From NCBI GenBank assembly GCA_014380065.1, contig JACMKO010000453.1, positions 1 through 33,187 of the forward strand: a stretch of 33,187 bases of DNA. The letters run 5' to 3'. Positions 1 to 9,004 of this stretch are shown in pieces. Both the position numbers and the translations under genes were made by a program. Origin of the DNA: Leptolyngbya sp. ES-bin-22 (GTDB taxonomy: Bacteria > Cyanobacteriota > Cyanobacteriia > Leptolyngbyales > Leptolyngbyaceae). Each line of letters starts with the position of its first letter. The first letter of the stretch is position 1. A model generated the notes under the pieces. That model was not told the DNA's origin and did not search any database. It saw only the letters and a list, made by a program, of their open reading frames with translations.

Positions 1-591
1 GCGAATTTGACGGTTTCTGCCCTCGGTCAAAATGACTTGCAACAGTGTTTTAAGCTGTGGAGAACGCTTTAGAACAGCGACTTTGGTGGGTAATGTACGA
101 CGACCAGACAACATCACGCCTTGCTGCCACTGCCGCAGAACCGACTCAGAAGGATCACCCTCCACCCAGACCTCATACGTTTTGGGAATGTGGTGCCGGG
201 GATGCGTCAGATAAAAGGTCAAAGCGCCATCATTTGTCAGCAGAAGCGCACCTGTAGAATCTGCATCCAAACGTCCGACGGGGTGAATGCCCTGACTCTC
301 TGCGAGGGATGCTGGCAGTAGGTCAAGCACGGTTGGACGTTCCCAGGGATCGGTACACGTGGAAAGCACACCAGCCGGTTTATGGAGCAGGAGATATGTG
401 GATGCAGGGCGGTGGGTTGGCTGCACCACGATACCATCAACGGCAACGCGATCGACCACTGGATTTGCTTTTTGCCCAAGCTGGGCGATCGTACCGTTAA
501 GCTGCACCCGCCCAGCCAAAATCATCTGCTCTGCCTGACGACGCGAGGCAATACCCCACTGCGACAATAGCTTTTGTACTCGTTCATCCAT
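1..591 (-). CDS. RsuA/RluB-family pseudouridine synthase, C-terminus cut by window edge
   Basis: My own reverse-strand translation gives 197 codons from an ATG whose A pairs with base 591 and stays open to base 1, so it is missing from the ORF track. It begins [22 protein letters not shown], an S4 RNA-binding domain (about residues 1-60), and continues with the catalytic-loop motif [20 protein letters not shown], where the Asp of GRLD is the family nucleophile. The visible end, [10 protein letters not shown], is the conserved segment that lies close to the end of the catalytic domain, so only the C-terminal part is missing. The family isomerises specific uridines in rRNA in the cytoplasm. Whether it acts on 16S (RsuA) or 23S (RluB/E/F) cannot be told from this fragment. 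It is divergent from the downstream kinase gene. Confidence 0.9.
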   Translation of the reverse strand, partial: MDERVQKLLSQWGIASRRQAEQMILAGRVQLNGTIAQLGQKANPVVDRVAVDGIVVQPTHRPASTYLLLHKPAGVLSTCTDPWERPTVLDLLPASLAESQGIHPVGRLDADSTGALLLTNDGALTFYLTHPRHHIPKTYEVWVEGDPSESVLRQWQQGVMLSGRRTLPTKVAVLKRSPQLKTLLQVILTEGRNRQIR

Positions 592-853
592 GAACAAATC
601 CTGGTCAATGCCGTGAGTAGAAAGACTAAAGCGCGCTTGAAGAACAACGAAGACCCAAGACACCATCACTATACTAGGGAATTTTAAGAAGATTAAAAAG
701 ATTTCCTTCTGAAAAGAGCCTGGAATTTTCGGTGAGCATTGGGGAACAGACTCCCCGTCTACAATCGCTTAAGATAGGTCGTAGTTGAAGCATGTATCAC
801 ACATTTATCAATCGGGTGCATTGATTGAAAGTCCCCCTATGTAAACCTGCAAG

Positions 854-3283
854 ATGGCTAAAAAGCTGCCGCTGCCACCCACAGAACCGCTGACTGTTAA
901 GACCCCTTCTACGACCAAGCGCCTCACGAACACGCTGAAATCGCGGCTACATGCCCCTAAGTCAGGCGGCTTCGGACATATCGCAGTGGGGGCAGTAGCG
1001 ATCGCCGCTGCACTACTCACCACGAGCCAATCAAATCTGACGCAACTGCTAGAACGTCAGGTACAAACCCTTTTCTTTGAATTGCGTGGTCCCGTCGCAC
1101 CGCCGCAGGATGTAGTCATCCTGACGATCGACGAAGATTCCCTTGCTCAGGGGATGAAAGTCTATCCAATTGACCCGAAAAAGTATGCCTTTTTAGAGCC
1201 ATTGCAGAAATGGCCCTGGAATCGAGTCGCCTACGCCCGCGCGATCGAGCAGTTGATCGCAGCCGGAGCACAATCGGTTGCCATTGATTTAATTTTTGAC
1301 TCTCCTAGTAACAACGTAGCGGACGATCGAGCGTTTCAGCAAATGCTCCAGCGATACGCCGGACGGGTTACTCTAGCAGCACAGTACGAAGATACAACGA
1401 CCGCTCAAGGCATTCTGACACAGCTTTTAGGTCCGCATGAGCTGTTCCACACCAAACCCATGTCTGTCGGCTTGATTAACTACCCCCTTGAGCCAGATAG
1501 CCGGATTCATGCGCTTGGTGGTCGCTTTGCTCAACAGATGGCTCAAACAAATCCTTCCAAGCCACCTCAGGAATGGTTGATTGGTTCTCAAACCGCGATG
1601 CCATCGTTTGCAGAAGCCGCTATACGCACCTCTCAACGCCGCTATCCCTCACCGCGTGGCGAAAACATCTTTTTCTACGGTCCTGCTGGTACGTTTAAGC
1701 AGATCCCGTTTTGGCAGGTGCTTGATCCTGACAGTTGGGACGCACTAGCAAAACGTGGTGAGTTTAAAGACAAAATCGTGCTGATCGGACCGACCTTTAA
1801 ACTGGCGCAAGACTTCCACGCGGCACCATTTTCAGAAAGTCCTCTGCATCCCCAACCAATGTCAGGGGTTGAAATTAACGCAAACGCGATCGCCACCCTG
1901 CTAGAAGGTAAATCGATCGCCGATGGCATTACAAATGTCCCGCTCCAAGGAGTCTTCGTGTTTGGGCTTGTGGTGGTTGCAGGTTACCTTCAAAGCAGAG
2001 CAAAGCGTGCCCTGCGACGGTTTGCGGCGGCGATGGGCATCGTCCTGCTCTGGGGCGGCATCACCTATGTCGTCTTTACCCAAAAGCGGCTGATCTTGCC
2101 TGCTGCCGTGCCAATGGGCGCGATCGCTCTGAGCGGTACTGCCTATCTCTTCCTTGGCATTGCCAGCGAAAAATTCAAACTTCGCCGCACCTTCAAAGAT
2201 TATGCTGGCTCACCCCTCATTCAAGAGATCATTAGCAAAAGTGAGCAAGATGACTTGAAAGACCTGCTGCCGGAGTATCGGGAGCAAGAGATGTTTGGGA
2301 AAAAGCTGGCAGGGCGCTACACCATCAAAAAGGTACTTGGCTCTGGTGGCTTTGGCGAAACCTACATTGCTGAAGATACTCAGCGACCAGGCAACCCCGC
2401 TTGCGTGGTAAAACAGCTCAGACCTAACAGCAACAATCCCAAACTCTTTCAACTGGCGCGGCGGCTCTTCCAGCAGGAAGCAGAAACGCTCGAAAAGCTT
2501 GGTAGGCACGAGCAAATTCCACAACTACTGGCCTATTTTGAGGAGGATCAAGAGTTTTATCTTGCTCAAGAATTTATTCCAGGGCAACCCCTTAGCAGCG
2601 AGCTTTCGCTTGGCAAACAAGCGCCCGAATTTAGGGTGGTAGCCATCTTACAAGAGCTACTAACCATTCTAGAATTTGTCCACAGCCATCGCGTGATTCA
2701 CCGCGATATCAAACCGAATAATATTATCCGGCGGCGCTCTGACGGCAAGCTCGTCCTGATTGATTTTGGCGCTGTCAAAGAGATTAGCCAGATCGCAGAG
2801 GACGATCAACGTACGGGTTTTACGGTCGGCATCGGCACTCAGGGGTACATGCCCAATGAGCAGTGTGCAGGCAATCCTCGGTTCAACAGTGATATCTATG
2901 CGGTTGGCATGATTGGCATTCAGGCGCTCACTGGCTTATCACCCAGTCAACTGATTCAGGATAAAAATACGGGTGAGATTCCCTGGAAGCACCGAGCACA
3001 AGTCAGCTACGCCCTTGCAGAAGTGCTCGGCAAGATGGTGCGCTATGACTTTAGACATCGGTATCAGTCAGCAACAGAGGTGCTACAAGCACTGCAAAGC
3101 CTAGGGAACGGTGCTTTTGTGCCACCAACGGCAGATTTTGATGCTTCACCACCACAGCTAGATGACGATGTGATCCCGTTCCCGGCATCCACCCATCCCT
3201 GGCCCGCCACCTTCGGTGATGCCAACTCCTACTTACCCCTTACTGAAGCGGCATCCGATCGCGACACCAAAGCCGATGCGTGA
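854..3283 (+). CDS. CHASE2-domain serine/threonine protein kinase
   Basis: 809 aa, ATG start. A Pro/Thr/Lys-rich cytoplasmic tail is followed by a membrane segment (about 41-58, GHIAVGAVAIAAALL), then an extracytoplasmic CHASE2 sensor domain (about 70-350; VVILTIDEDSLAQG and SVAIDLIF are typical). Three closely spaced hydrophobic segments follow (about 360-440). The C-terminal Hanks-type kinase has the glycine loop GSGGFGETY near 495, the catalytic loop VIHRDIKPNNI near 613 and a DFG motif (IDFGAVKE) near 637, so it should be active. The order CHASE2-TM-TM-TM-kinase is a known cyanobacterial receptor-kinase design; the ligand is unknown. The gene ends 17 bp from the convergent unknown gene downstream of pilC. 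That nearness to the pilus genes hints at, but does not show, a link to motility. Confidence 0.93.
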   Translation: MAKKLPLPPTEPLTVKTPSTTKRLTNTLKSRLHAPKSGGFGHIAVGAVAIAAALLTTSQSNLTQLLERQVQTLFFELRGPVAPPQDVVILTIDEDSLAQGMKVYPIDPKKYAFLEPLQKWPWNRVAYARAIEQLIAAGAQSVAIDLIFDSPSNNVADDRAFQQMLQRYAGRVTLAAQYEDTTTAQGILTQLLGPHELFHTKPMSVGLINYPLEPDSRIHALGGRFAQQMAQTNPSKPPQEWLIGSQTAMPSFAEAAIRTSQRRYPSPRGENIFFYGPAGTFKQIPFWQVLDPDSWDALAKRGEFKDKIVLIGPTFKLAQDFHAAPFSESPLHPQPMSGVEINANAIATLLEGKSIADGITNVPLQGVFVFGLVVVAGYLQSRAKRALRRFAAAMGIVLLWGGITYVVFTQKRLILPAAVPMGAIALSGTAYLFLGIASEKFKLRRTFKDYAGSPLIQEIISKSEQDDLKDLLPEYREQEMFGKKLAGRYTIKKVLGSGGFGETYIAEDTQRPGNPACVVKQLRPNSNNPKLFQLARRLFQQEAETLEKLGRHEQIPQLLAYFEEDQEFYLAQEFIPGQPLSSELSLGKQAPEFRVVAILQELLTILEFVHSHRVIHRDIKPNNIIRRRSDGKLVLIDFGAVKEISQIAEDDQRTGFTVGIGTQGYMPNEQCAGNPRFNSDIYAVGMIGIQALTGLSPSQLIQDKNTGEIPWKHRAQVSYALAEVLGKMVRYDFRHRYQSATEVLQALQSLGNGAFVPPTADFDASPPQLDDDVIPFPASTHPWPATFGDANSYLPLTEAASDRDTKADA

Positions 3284-3300
3284 CCAGCATTGACCAGGAA

Positions 3301-3891
3301 TCAGCCTTCAGCATCATCTCTCGCTCTCACCTCTGCTGCCACAGGCTCAGCGACTTCCTCTGTTTCAGTCAAGTCCTCTTGCAGCACGAACGGCAGAAAT
3401 GCACCTTTCAACCCTCGTTTGATGCGTTCTGGTGTCTCTTCAAAGACAACAAAAAGTGGATAGGTATTGTCAGCACCTTCACTCAGAATGTGCTTATACC
3501 GCAACGGTAAATCCCACTCATAGCCACGACTGAGTACTACCTGCGTTTGTCGCCAACGGCTCAGTAGGTCAGAGAAATCTTCCTCTGGTCGATGGATAAA
3601 GACGAAAACCTCGACCCCAGTTTTAATTTTCCACTCTGGGTCGCACATGAGAATCGCGAGATCGCAGGGCAAACAGAGAGCTTCGCTGCCTGTACGGCTT
3701 GATCCGCTGGTAGAGCTTGAGTGACGGAACTTGACGATCGGCAGCGGGATCGTAATCAGGCTCTCATCAGGACGACGCATACTGGGAAGCATTTCCAGGT
3801 AGGGACGATAGCGTTTGAGGAGCGCGATCGCCCCTAACGCATCGCAGCACTCAGCCAGGACTGCTTCGTAATGAGTTCGCTTAACAGACAT
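3301..3891 (-). CDS. Unrecognised 196-aa soluble protein downstream of pilC
   Basis: 196 aa, ATG start (MSVKRTHYEAVLAECCDALG). I do not recognise a family. There is no signal peptide or membrane segment; the middle has a mixed alpha/beta look (VEVFVFIHRPEEDF, YPLFVVFEETPERIKRG) and the C-terminus is a short acidic tail (EDLTETEEVAEP). It starts 20 bp after the pilC stop on the same strand, so it is probably read from the pil transcript. In some cyanobacteria the histidine kinase gene sasA follows pilC; this protein is not a kinase. Codon use matches its neighbours, and no overlapping plus-strand ORF is convincing. A role in pilus control is only an inference from position. Confidence 0.75.
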   Translation of the reverse strand: MSVKRTHYEAVLAECCDALGAIALLKRYRPYLEMLPSMRRPDESLITIPLPIVKFRHSSSTSGSSRTGSEALCLPCDLAILMCDPEWKIKTGVEVFVFIHRPEEDFSDLLSRWRQTQVVLSRGYEWDLPLRYKHILSEGADNTYPLFVVFEETPERIKRGLKGAFLPFVLQEDLTETEEVAEPVAAEVRARDDAEG

Positions 3892-3911
3892 ATTCTTGCT
3901 AAAGATCCGGC

Positions 3912-5135
3912 TTAGCCCAGTTTCTCAAAGACTGCAAACATCGGCAGATACATTGACAGCAAGATTGAACCCACCATGCCTCCCAGGAAGAGAATCATAA
4001 TCGGCTCCATAATACTGGTCAGCGCTTTCACCGTCTGCTCCACCTCATCCTCATAAAAATCCGCTACCTTCATCAGCATTTGGTCGATTTCACCCGTTTC
4101 CTCACCAATGCTGATCATCTGAATCGCCATGAGCGGGAAGACCTGCTCCCGCTGTAGCGCAATGCTAATCATGCCGCCTGTTTGAATTTCTCGCCGTGCC
4201 TCATCGACCGCGTTAGCAATGATTTGATTGCCCGCCGTATCGCGCACAATCTCCAGACAGGTCAGAATCGGTACGCCCGATCGCGTCAAGGAACCAAACG
4301 TGCGGCAAAAGCGGGCGGTCGCCGTCTTCTGAATTAAATCGCCAAATAGCGGCATTTTGAGGGAAAGGCGATCGATTGTCTCGCGCCCCACTCGTGTTTT
4401 GTAGTACTGAGTGTACGCAAAAATACATGCAGGAATCAGGATGAACAGAATGAGCACCCTAGGGCTGCGGAGAAACTCGCTAATTGCCATCATTGCTAGC
4501 GTAAAGGCTGGCAACTCGACCCCAATATCCTTGAAAATGTTCGCAAAGACAGGCAGCAAGAACACAGTCATCGCCACAAAAATGATGGTTGCCAGCACAC
4601 CCACCACAACCGGATAAGAGAGTGCCGCTTTAATCTGGTTCTGTAACCGTGCCACATCTTCCAGCAATTTTGCCAGACGATTGAGCACTTCATCCAGCAC
4701 ACCCCCAACTTCGCCCGCTTGAATCATCGCCACGTAGAGGTTATCGAAACAGGCAGGGTGCTTCCGCATCGCATCTGAGAGGTTCATGCCCTGTTGTACG
4801 TCAGCACTGATGTCTAGCAGCGCTGCTTTGAATTTAGGGTTCGTGCATTGCTCGGATAAGACACCAAGCCCTCTAACCATTGCTACACCAGCGTTTACCA
4901 GGACGGCAAACTGCCGCGAGAACACAGCTTTATCTTTGACTGTTACCTTCGCCATCGACGTTTTGAACTTCTTCATGTCGAAGTTCATCGAAAGCCCTTC
5001 GTCCTGCTTCAGGTCTTGAATAAAAAGTCCCCTTTCTCGCAGAGCAGTGCGGGCATCGCTAATGGTATCGGCAACGATTTTTTCTTTCTTAGCGTTCCCT
5101 TTAACGTCTTGAACACGGGCAACAAAGGTCGGCAT
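3912..5135 (-). CDS. pilC: Type IV pilus inner-membrane platform protein PilC (GspF family)
   Basis: 407 aa, the usual length for PilC. It has the N-terminal region typical of the family (MPTFVARVQDVKGNAKKEKIVADTISDARTALRERGLFI) and two repeated T2SSF domains (roughly 70-190 and 275-395), each with a Gly-Glu signature (AMIQAGEVGGVLDEV; ISIGEETGEIDQML). Long hydrophobic stretches follow domain one (VVVGVLATIIFVAMTVFLLPVF, VLILFILIPACIFAY) and end the protein (IMILFLGGMVGSILLSMYLPMF). PilC sits in the inner membrane and couples the PilB and PilT motors to pilin polymerisation and retraction. It is third in a pilB-pilT-pilC run on the minus strand, 261 bp after pilT, a gap containing a 16-bp palindrome. 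Confidence 0.96.
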   Translation of the reverse strand: MPTFVARVQDVKGNAKKEKIVADTISDARTALRERGLFIQDLKQDEGLSMNFDMKKFKTSMAKVTVKDKAVFSRQFAVLVNAGVAMVRGLGVLSEQCTNPKFKAALLDISADVQQGMNLSDAMRKHPACFDNLYVAMIQAGEVGGVLDEVLNRLAKLLEDVARLQNQIKAALSYPVVVGVLATIIFVAMTVFLLPVFANIFKDIGVELPAFTLAMMAISEFLRSPRVLILFILIPACIFAYTQYYKTRVGRETIDRLSLKMPLFGDLIQKTATARFCRTFGSLTRSGVPILTCLEIVRDTAGNQIIANAVDEARREIQTGGMISIALQREQVFPLMAIQMISIGEETGEIDQMLMKVADFYEDEVEQTVKALTSIMEPIMILFLGGMVGSILLSMYLPMFAVFEKLG

Positions 5136-5299
5136 GGTGGGATACCAGAATGGAAGAAGGAGTGAACCGAGAAACCCTAAGAACGTCTCAACCTAATTGA
5201 TAGCACGTGAGCAACAGGGAAGAATGAGATAGAGGTGAGTGTCAGTCTTTTCGCTCCTGCTCAACGGAACGCACTTCGCTAAGCAGTGAGCCTCACTAA

Positions 5300-5315
5300 G
5301 CAGTTGCTCAACTGC
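5300..5315. repeat. 16-bp palindrome in the pilT-pilC gap
   Basis: GCAGTTGCTCAACTGC has perfect 7-base arms around a 2-base centre. So short a centre suits a dimeric protein-binding site better than an RNA hairpin. It lies about 165 bp upstream of pilC. Next to it is an imperfect direct repeat (CTAAGCAGT twice, 18 bp apart). Function is unknown; operator or transcript-processing site are possibilities. Confidence 0.4.
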
Positions 5316-5396
5316 AGTACAGTATGTTCGAGTTCAGGGCAATACCCGATTGTACTGCTACGACGAAGAAGTCAACCGAAACGTTAGCAACATGGA

Positions 5397-6506
5397 CTAG
5401 CGCTTGGCAGCGCTCGCCGGAGTGCCTGCGGTCGCCCCGCCAATGAGTCGCTGAATCTCATCAGGGCGTGATGTTTTTGACATTGCGGCTTCAAAGGAAA
5501 TGCTGCCAGCTTTATACATATCAGCGAGTACCTTTTCCAGGGTTTGCATACCCAACTTGCCGCCCGTCTGAATCGCAGAGTAGATTTGAGCCGTTTTACC
5601 TTCTCGAATCAGGTTGGAGATAGCAGGTGTAATAATCATGATTTCTTGTGCCATCACCCGACCATATTCGCCTGGTTTGGGGTTTTTCTTAGACACCAGG
5701 GTTTGGCTGAAGACCGCTACTAGCGAGTTAGAAAGCTGGACTCTCACCTGTGTTTGCCGCTCGGATGGAAAGACATCAATCATCCGGTCAACGGTTTGCG
5801 AGGCTGAACTGGTGTGCAGAGTGCCAAAGACGAGGTGCCCAGTTTCAGCCGCAGAGATTGCTAGAGAGATGGTTTCCAGGTCGCGCATTTCACCCACTAG
5901 CACGATGTCAGGATCTTCACGCAAAGCTGCTTTGAGCGCGTTGGCAAAGCTCTTGGTATCTTCGCCCAGTTGGCGCTGGTGTACCAGGCTTTTGATCGGT
6001 TCATAGACAAACTCGATCGGGTCTTCGATCGTCAGAATGTGTTCAGCGCGGGTGCGATTGATCAGGTCAATCATGGCAGCCAGGGTGGTGGTTTTACCTG
6101 AACCCGTTGGCCCCGTCACCAGAATCAGCCCTCTGGGTTTTTCGGTCATGTCGCGGACGACATCGGGAAGACCGAGTTTTTCAAAGTTAGGGATCTTGGA
6201 GCTGAGTGCTCGCAGACAGGCTGCATAGGTGCCCCGATCTTTGTACACGTTGACCCGGAACCGCGCCAAGCCTCGTACGCCGTAGGAGCAGTCTAACTCC
6301 CAGTTTTGCTCCAGGTTTTTTCGCTGCGTGTTGTTGAGCATACTGAAGATGAGCCGCTGGCATTCTTCTGCAGTGAGTGACTGGTCACCGATCGGCTGCA
6401 AATGACCGCTGATGCGAAAGTAAGGAGGAAGACCAGCCGTCAGGTGCAGGTCAGAGCCACCCATTTCGATCAACTGCTCCATCAGATCTTCAATCATCAA
6501 CTCCAT
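5397..6506 (-). CDS. pilT: Type IV pilus retraction ATPase PilT
   Basis: 369 aa, a normal PilT length. The N-terminal PAS-like region (MGGSDLHLTAGLPPYFRISGHL) precedes the RecA-like ATPase core with Walker A GPTGSGKTTTLA near 135, the Asp box (HILTIEDPIEF), Walker B (DIVLVGEMRDLETI) and the His box (GHLVFGTLHT). The hexameric motor depolymerises the pilus and powers twitching and DNA uptake. The chosen start is supported by a clean AAGGAG at 6515-6520, eight bases before ATG. It lies between pilB and pilC on the same strand. Its leader carries two identical 13-bp repeats. Confidence 0.97.
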   Translation of the reverse strand: MELMIEDLMEQLIEMGGSDLHLTAGLPPYFRISGHLQPIGDQSLTAEECQRLIFSMLNNTQRKNLEQNWELDCSYGVRGLARFRVNVYKDRGTYAACLRALSSKIPNFEKLGLPDVVRDMTEKPRGLILVTGPTGSGKTTTLAAMIDLINRTRAEHILTIEDPIEFVYEPIKSLVHQRQLGEDTKSFANALKAALREDPDIVLVGEMRDLETISLAISAAETGHLVFGTLHTSSASQTVDRMIDVFPSERQTQVRVQLSNSLVAVFSQTLVSKKNPKPGEYGRVMAQEIMIITPAISNLIREGKTAQIYSAIQTGGKLGMQTLEKVLADMYKAGSISFEAAMSKTSRPDEIQRLIGGATAGTPASAAKR

Positions 6507-6514
6507 GAGGCTTA

Positions 6515-6520
6515 CTCCTT
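6515..6520 (-). promoter_or_regulatory. Ribosome binding site of pilT
   Basis: AAGGAG on the minus strand, eight bases before the ATG at 6506. It fixes the first ATG rather than the in-frame internal ATGs (codons 4 and 9) as the start. Confidence 0.75.
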
Positions 6521-6573
6521 AGGGAAATGGTTAGTGATTTGCCAGTGGCTGGGGGGTTGGCTCAGGTACGATT

Positions 6574-6602
6574 GTCCGCTTTAAACACCGTCCGCTTTAA
6601 AC
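6574..6602 (-). repeat. Two identical 13-bp direct repeats upstream of pilT
   Basis: GTCCGCTTTAAAC occurs at 6574-6586 and 6590-6602 (plus strand), separated by three bases, a period of 16 bp. On the pilT-sense strand this reads GTTTAAAGCGGAC twice, 68-96 bases before the pilT ATG. The exact identity in otherwise unremarkable spacer DNA suggests a binding site or a recent local duplication. Confidence 0.6.
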
Positions 6603-6618
6603 GTTGTGAACACTCAGG

Positions 6619-6624
6619 AGTATA
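6619..6624 (-). promoter_or_regulatory. Possible -10 element of a pilT promoter
   Basis: TATACT (5 of 6 to TATAAT) on the minus strand in the pilB-pilT gap, about 113 bases before the pilT ATG. No good -35 box lies 16-18 bp upstream, so this is weak. If real, the 13-bp repeats would fall in the untranslated leader. Confidence 0.25.
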
Positions 6625-6695
6625 GTGTACCCATTCATTGGGGCTGAACCCTCAATGAGACGCTTCGTTTTCACGGTTTGCTAAAAACGGGCAAC

Positions 6696-8696
6696 TTAAT
6701 CTTGGAAGCGTGGAGTCATGCAGTAAGGACAATCAATCCACTCTTGTTTGAGGTCAGCGCTACAAACGCGGCAGCTTAACGATGTTTTGCGCTTGGCTCT
6801 CAGTTCGGACTCTAACCCAGTATCTGTAAAGGTGACTCGCTCAACTTCCTCAAGGGTCGTTTGACCAGTGCGGACCAAATTCAGACTGTACGCCAACAGC
6901 GTTTGCATACCCTCTTCCACAGCAATTTCTTTGATGGATTCAGTCGGAGCGCCCTGCGTAATGAGGTTTTGCAGACGTTCAGTCACACGCATGACTTCAT
7001 ACACACCGCAGCGTCCTTTATAGCCAGCGCCACCACACTTTGAACACAATTGCTGTCTCGATCGTGCTTCCTGAATCTCATTCGGCTGTAAAGAGTTGGC
7101 TTTGTAAAGGGTCAACTCACCTTCACCAGAAGATGATAGACCAAAGCGCGCTAACTCTTCCCGGGTTGGTGTGTAGGAAATACAGCACTCACTGCAAACA
7201 CGGCGCATCAGTCGTTGGGCCACTACGCCCAGTAGCGCACCCGAAACCATGAACGGTTCAACGCCCATTTCATCCAACCGAGCGATCGCGCCTGCCGCAT
7301 CATTGGTGTGCAGCGTTGTGAGGACTAAGTGCCCTGTGAGAGCGGCTTCGATCGCGGTCTTGGCGGTTTCACGGTCACGGGTTTCACCCACCAGAATCAC
7401 ATCCGGATCTTGACGCAAAAAGGCTCTCAAAATGGCGGCAAAGTCTAAGCCCTTCTCCCGAATGACCTGCACCTGAGTCAGACCGGGCAAAGAATACTCA
7501 ATGGGATCTTCGGCGGTGCTGATATTGACACCTGGATCATTTCGTTCGGCGAGTGCCGAGTAGAGCGTCGTTGTTTTACCAGAACCAGTGGGTCCCGTGA
7601 CCAAGATCAAGCCAAAGGGTCGTCGCACCATTTCTTGCACGATTTGGAGCGACTCTGGATCGGTGATGAGCTTATCCAACCCTAGCTGTGTTGCAGAGTT
7701 GTCAAGAATCCGCAAGACAACTTTCTCGCCGTAGCGGCTAGGCAGTGTGTTAACCCGAAAATCGACTTTACGACCGTCATAGATGCGGCGAATCCGTCCA
7801 TCTTGAGGCGATCGACGTTCAGCAATATCAAGCTGGGCAATGATCTTAAAGCGAGCGGTTACAGCGGGGATAATTTTTTTCGGAAACGGCTCTGCAAATG
7901 GCTCTCTCAGCACGCCATCTTTGCGGAATCGCACACGCAGAAATTCCTCTTGTGGCTCAATGTGAATGTCAGAAACACCCTCCTGAAGCGCCTTAATCAT
8001 GATTTTGTTGACCAAGGCAATGACCGGTGCTGCTTCGGCATCTGAGACATCCAGATTGGCATCGGACTCGTCTGGAGCATCCTGCAAATCCAGGTAGCCT
8101 AGTCCTTCTAGATCCTTGTTAACATCAACTTTGGACTGGTCTTCAAGCTGCTTTTCGCGCTTTTCTTTCTCGTCCAGGTATTGGTTGATCAGTCGGCGAT
8201 AGTCTTCAACCGTGATCACAAGTCGTTGTAGTGCCAGCCCTTGAGGTCGCAGTTGGCGGTTCAGGTCATCCTGAGCTTGGAGGTTGTCTGGGTCAACCAT
8301 AGCGACCAGCACAAACGGTGGCTGGTTATCACTCTTAGACAGTGGCACAAGGCTGTAACGACGGCACAGGTCGATCGGGATTAGTGTATCAATCAGCTCG
8401 CTGACTTGCGTGCTTGTAATTTGGCTAACTTCAGGGTCAAGCGACTCAACACCGTAGAGAATCTTCAACTCAAAGAGCTGCTGCTTTTTGTACTGACGGA
8501 GCAGATCAGGCGGCAGTTGATGCCCTGTGATTGACTCCAGCACATCGATCAACGCTCTGCCAGACTTCCGACTTTCGATTAGAGCCTGCTGCATCTGGGC
8601 GTTGTTCACATAGCCAGACTGGACAAGCTTGTTGCCAAACGGAGAGAAGTTATTCTGGACGACAAGCGCACGACGTTGGGAAGAGGAGTTAGTCAT
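6696..8696 (-). CDS. pilB: Type IV pilus assembly ATPase PilB (GspE family)
   Basis: 666 aa, ATG start. The N-terminal MshEN/T2SSE_N region (NNAQMQQALIESRKSGRALIDVL) leads into the ATPase core: arginine-finger region (RRSPQDGRI), Walker A GPTGSGKTTTLYS near 370, Asp box (ISTAEDPIEY), Walker B (DPDVILVGETRDRETA) and His box (TGHLVLTTLHTNDA). A tetracysteine zinc site follows (CSECC...LCSKCGGAGYKGRCGVYE). The extreme C-terminus adds a second zinc-ribbon-like pair of CxxC motifs (CRVCSADLKQEWIDCPYC), absent from the enterobacterial and Pseudomonas proteins as I remember them. The hexamer drives pilus extension. It is the first gene of the pilBTC run; the start codon has only a distant AGGAGA. 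Confidence 0.96.
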   Translation of the reverse strand: MTNSSSQRRALVVQNNFSPFGNKLVQSGYVNNAQMQQALIESRKSGRALIDVLESITGHQLPPDLLRQYKKQQLFELKILYGVESLDPEVSQITSTQVSELIDTLIPIDLCRRYSLVPLSKSDNQPPFVLVAMVDPDNLQAQDDLNRQLRPQGLALQRLVITVEDYRRLINQYLDEKEKREKQLEDQSKVDVNKDLEGLGYLDLQDAPDESDANLDVSDAEAAPVIALVNKIMIKALQEGVSDIHIEPQEEFLRVRFRKDGVLREPFAEPFPKKIIPAVTARFKIIAQLDIAERRSPQDGRIRRIYDGRKVDFRVNTLPSRYGEKVVLRILDNSATQLGLDKLITDPESLQIVQEMVRRPFGLILVTGPTGSGKTTTLYSALAERNDPGVNISTAEDPIEYSLPGLTQVQVIREKGLDFAAILRAFLRQDPDVILVGETRDRETAKTAIEAALTGHLVLTTLHTNDAAGAIARLDEMGVEPFMVSGALLGVVAQRLMRRVCSECCISYTPTREELARFGLSSSGEGELTLYKANSLQPNEIQEARSRQQLCSKCGGAGYKGRCGVYEVMRVTERLQNLITQGAPTESIKEIAVEEGMQTLLAYSLNLVRTGQTTLEEVERVTFTDTGLESELRAKRKTSLSCRVCSADLKQEWIDCPYCMTPRFQD

Positions 8697-8962
8697 AGCT
8701 GGTTGAAGAGGGTCTCCTGGTTTACTAGAATATGCCCAATCATCGACGAAGAATTGCTCATGATGATGTTTAATTTTTCACGACAATCGCTGGATGAGCT
8801 GAACTGGAAATAATCTCAACGCGCTTCAGCCGTAAGGGGTGTAACCTCGAATGGACGTGCGTAACACAAGTCAAAGAGCGGAAAATTCAGCGAGCGCAAG
8901 CTACCGTAGGGTATGAGCATTACAGACAGAGGCGATGAGTAAAGCAGCGATCGCCTTCCATG

Positions 8963-8999
8963 TTTAGTGATGTCTCATTCTGTATTTAGTTGTGTCTCA
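8963..8999. repeat. 15-bp imperfect direct repeat pair upstream of grpE
   Basis: TTTAGTGATGTCTCA (8963-8977) and TTTAGTTGTGTCTCA (8985-8999) differ at two positions and are offset by 22 bp, about two helical turns. That spacing would put them on the same DNA face, as expected for paired binding sites. Function unknown. Confidence 0.5.
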
Positions 9000-9004
9000 A
9001 CAGT

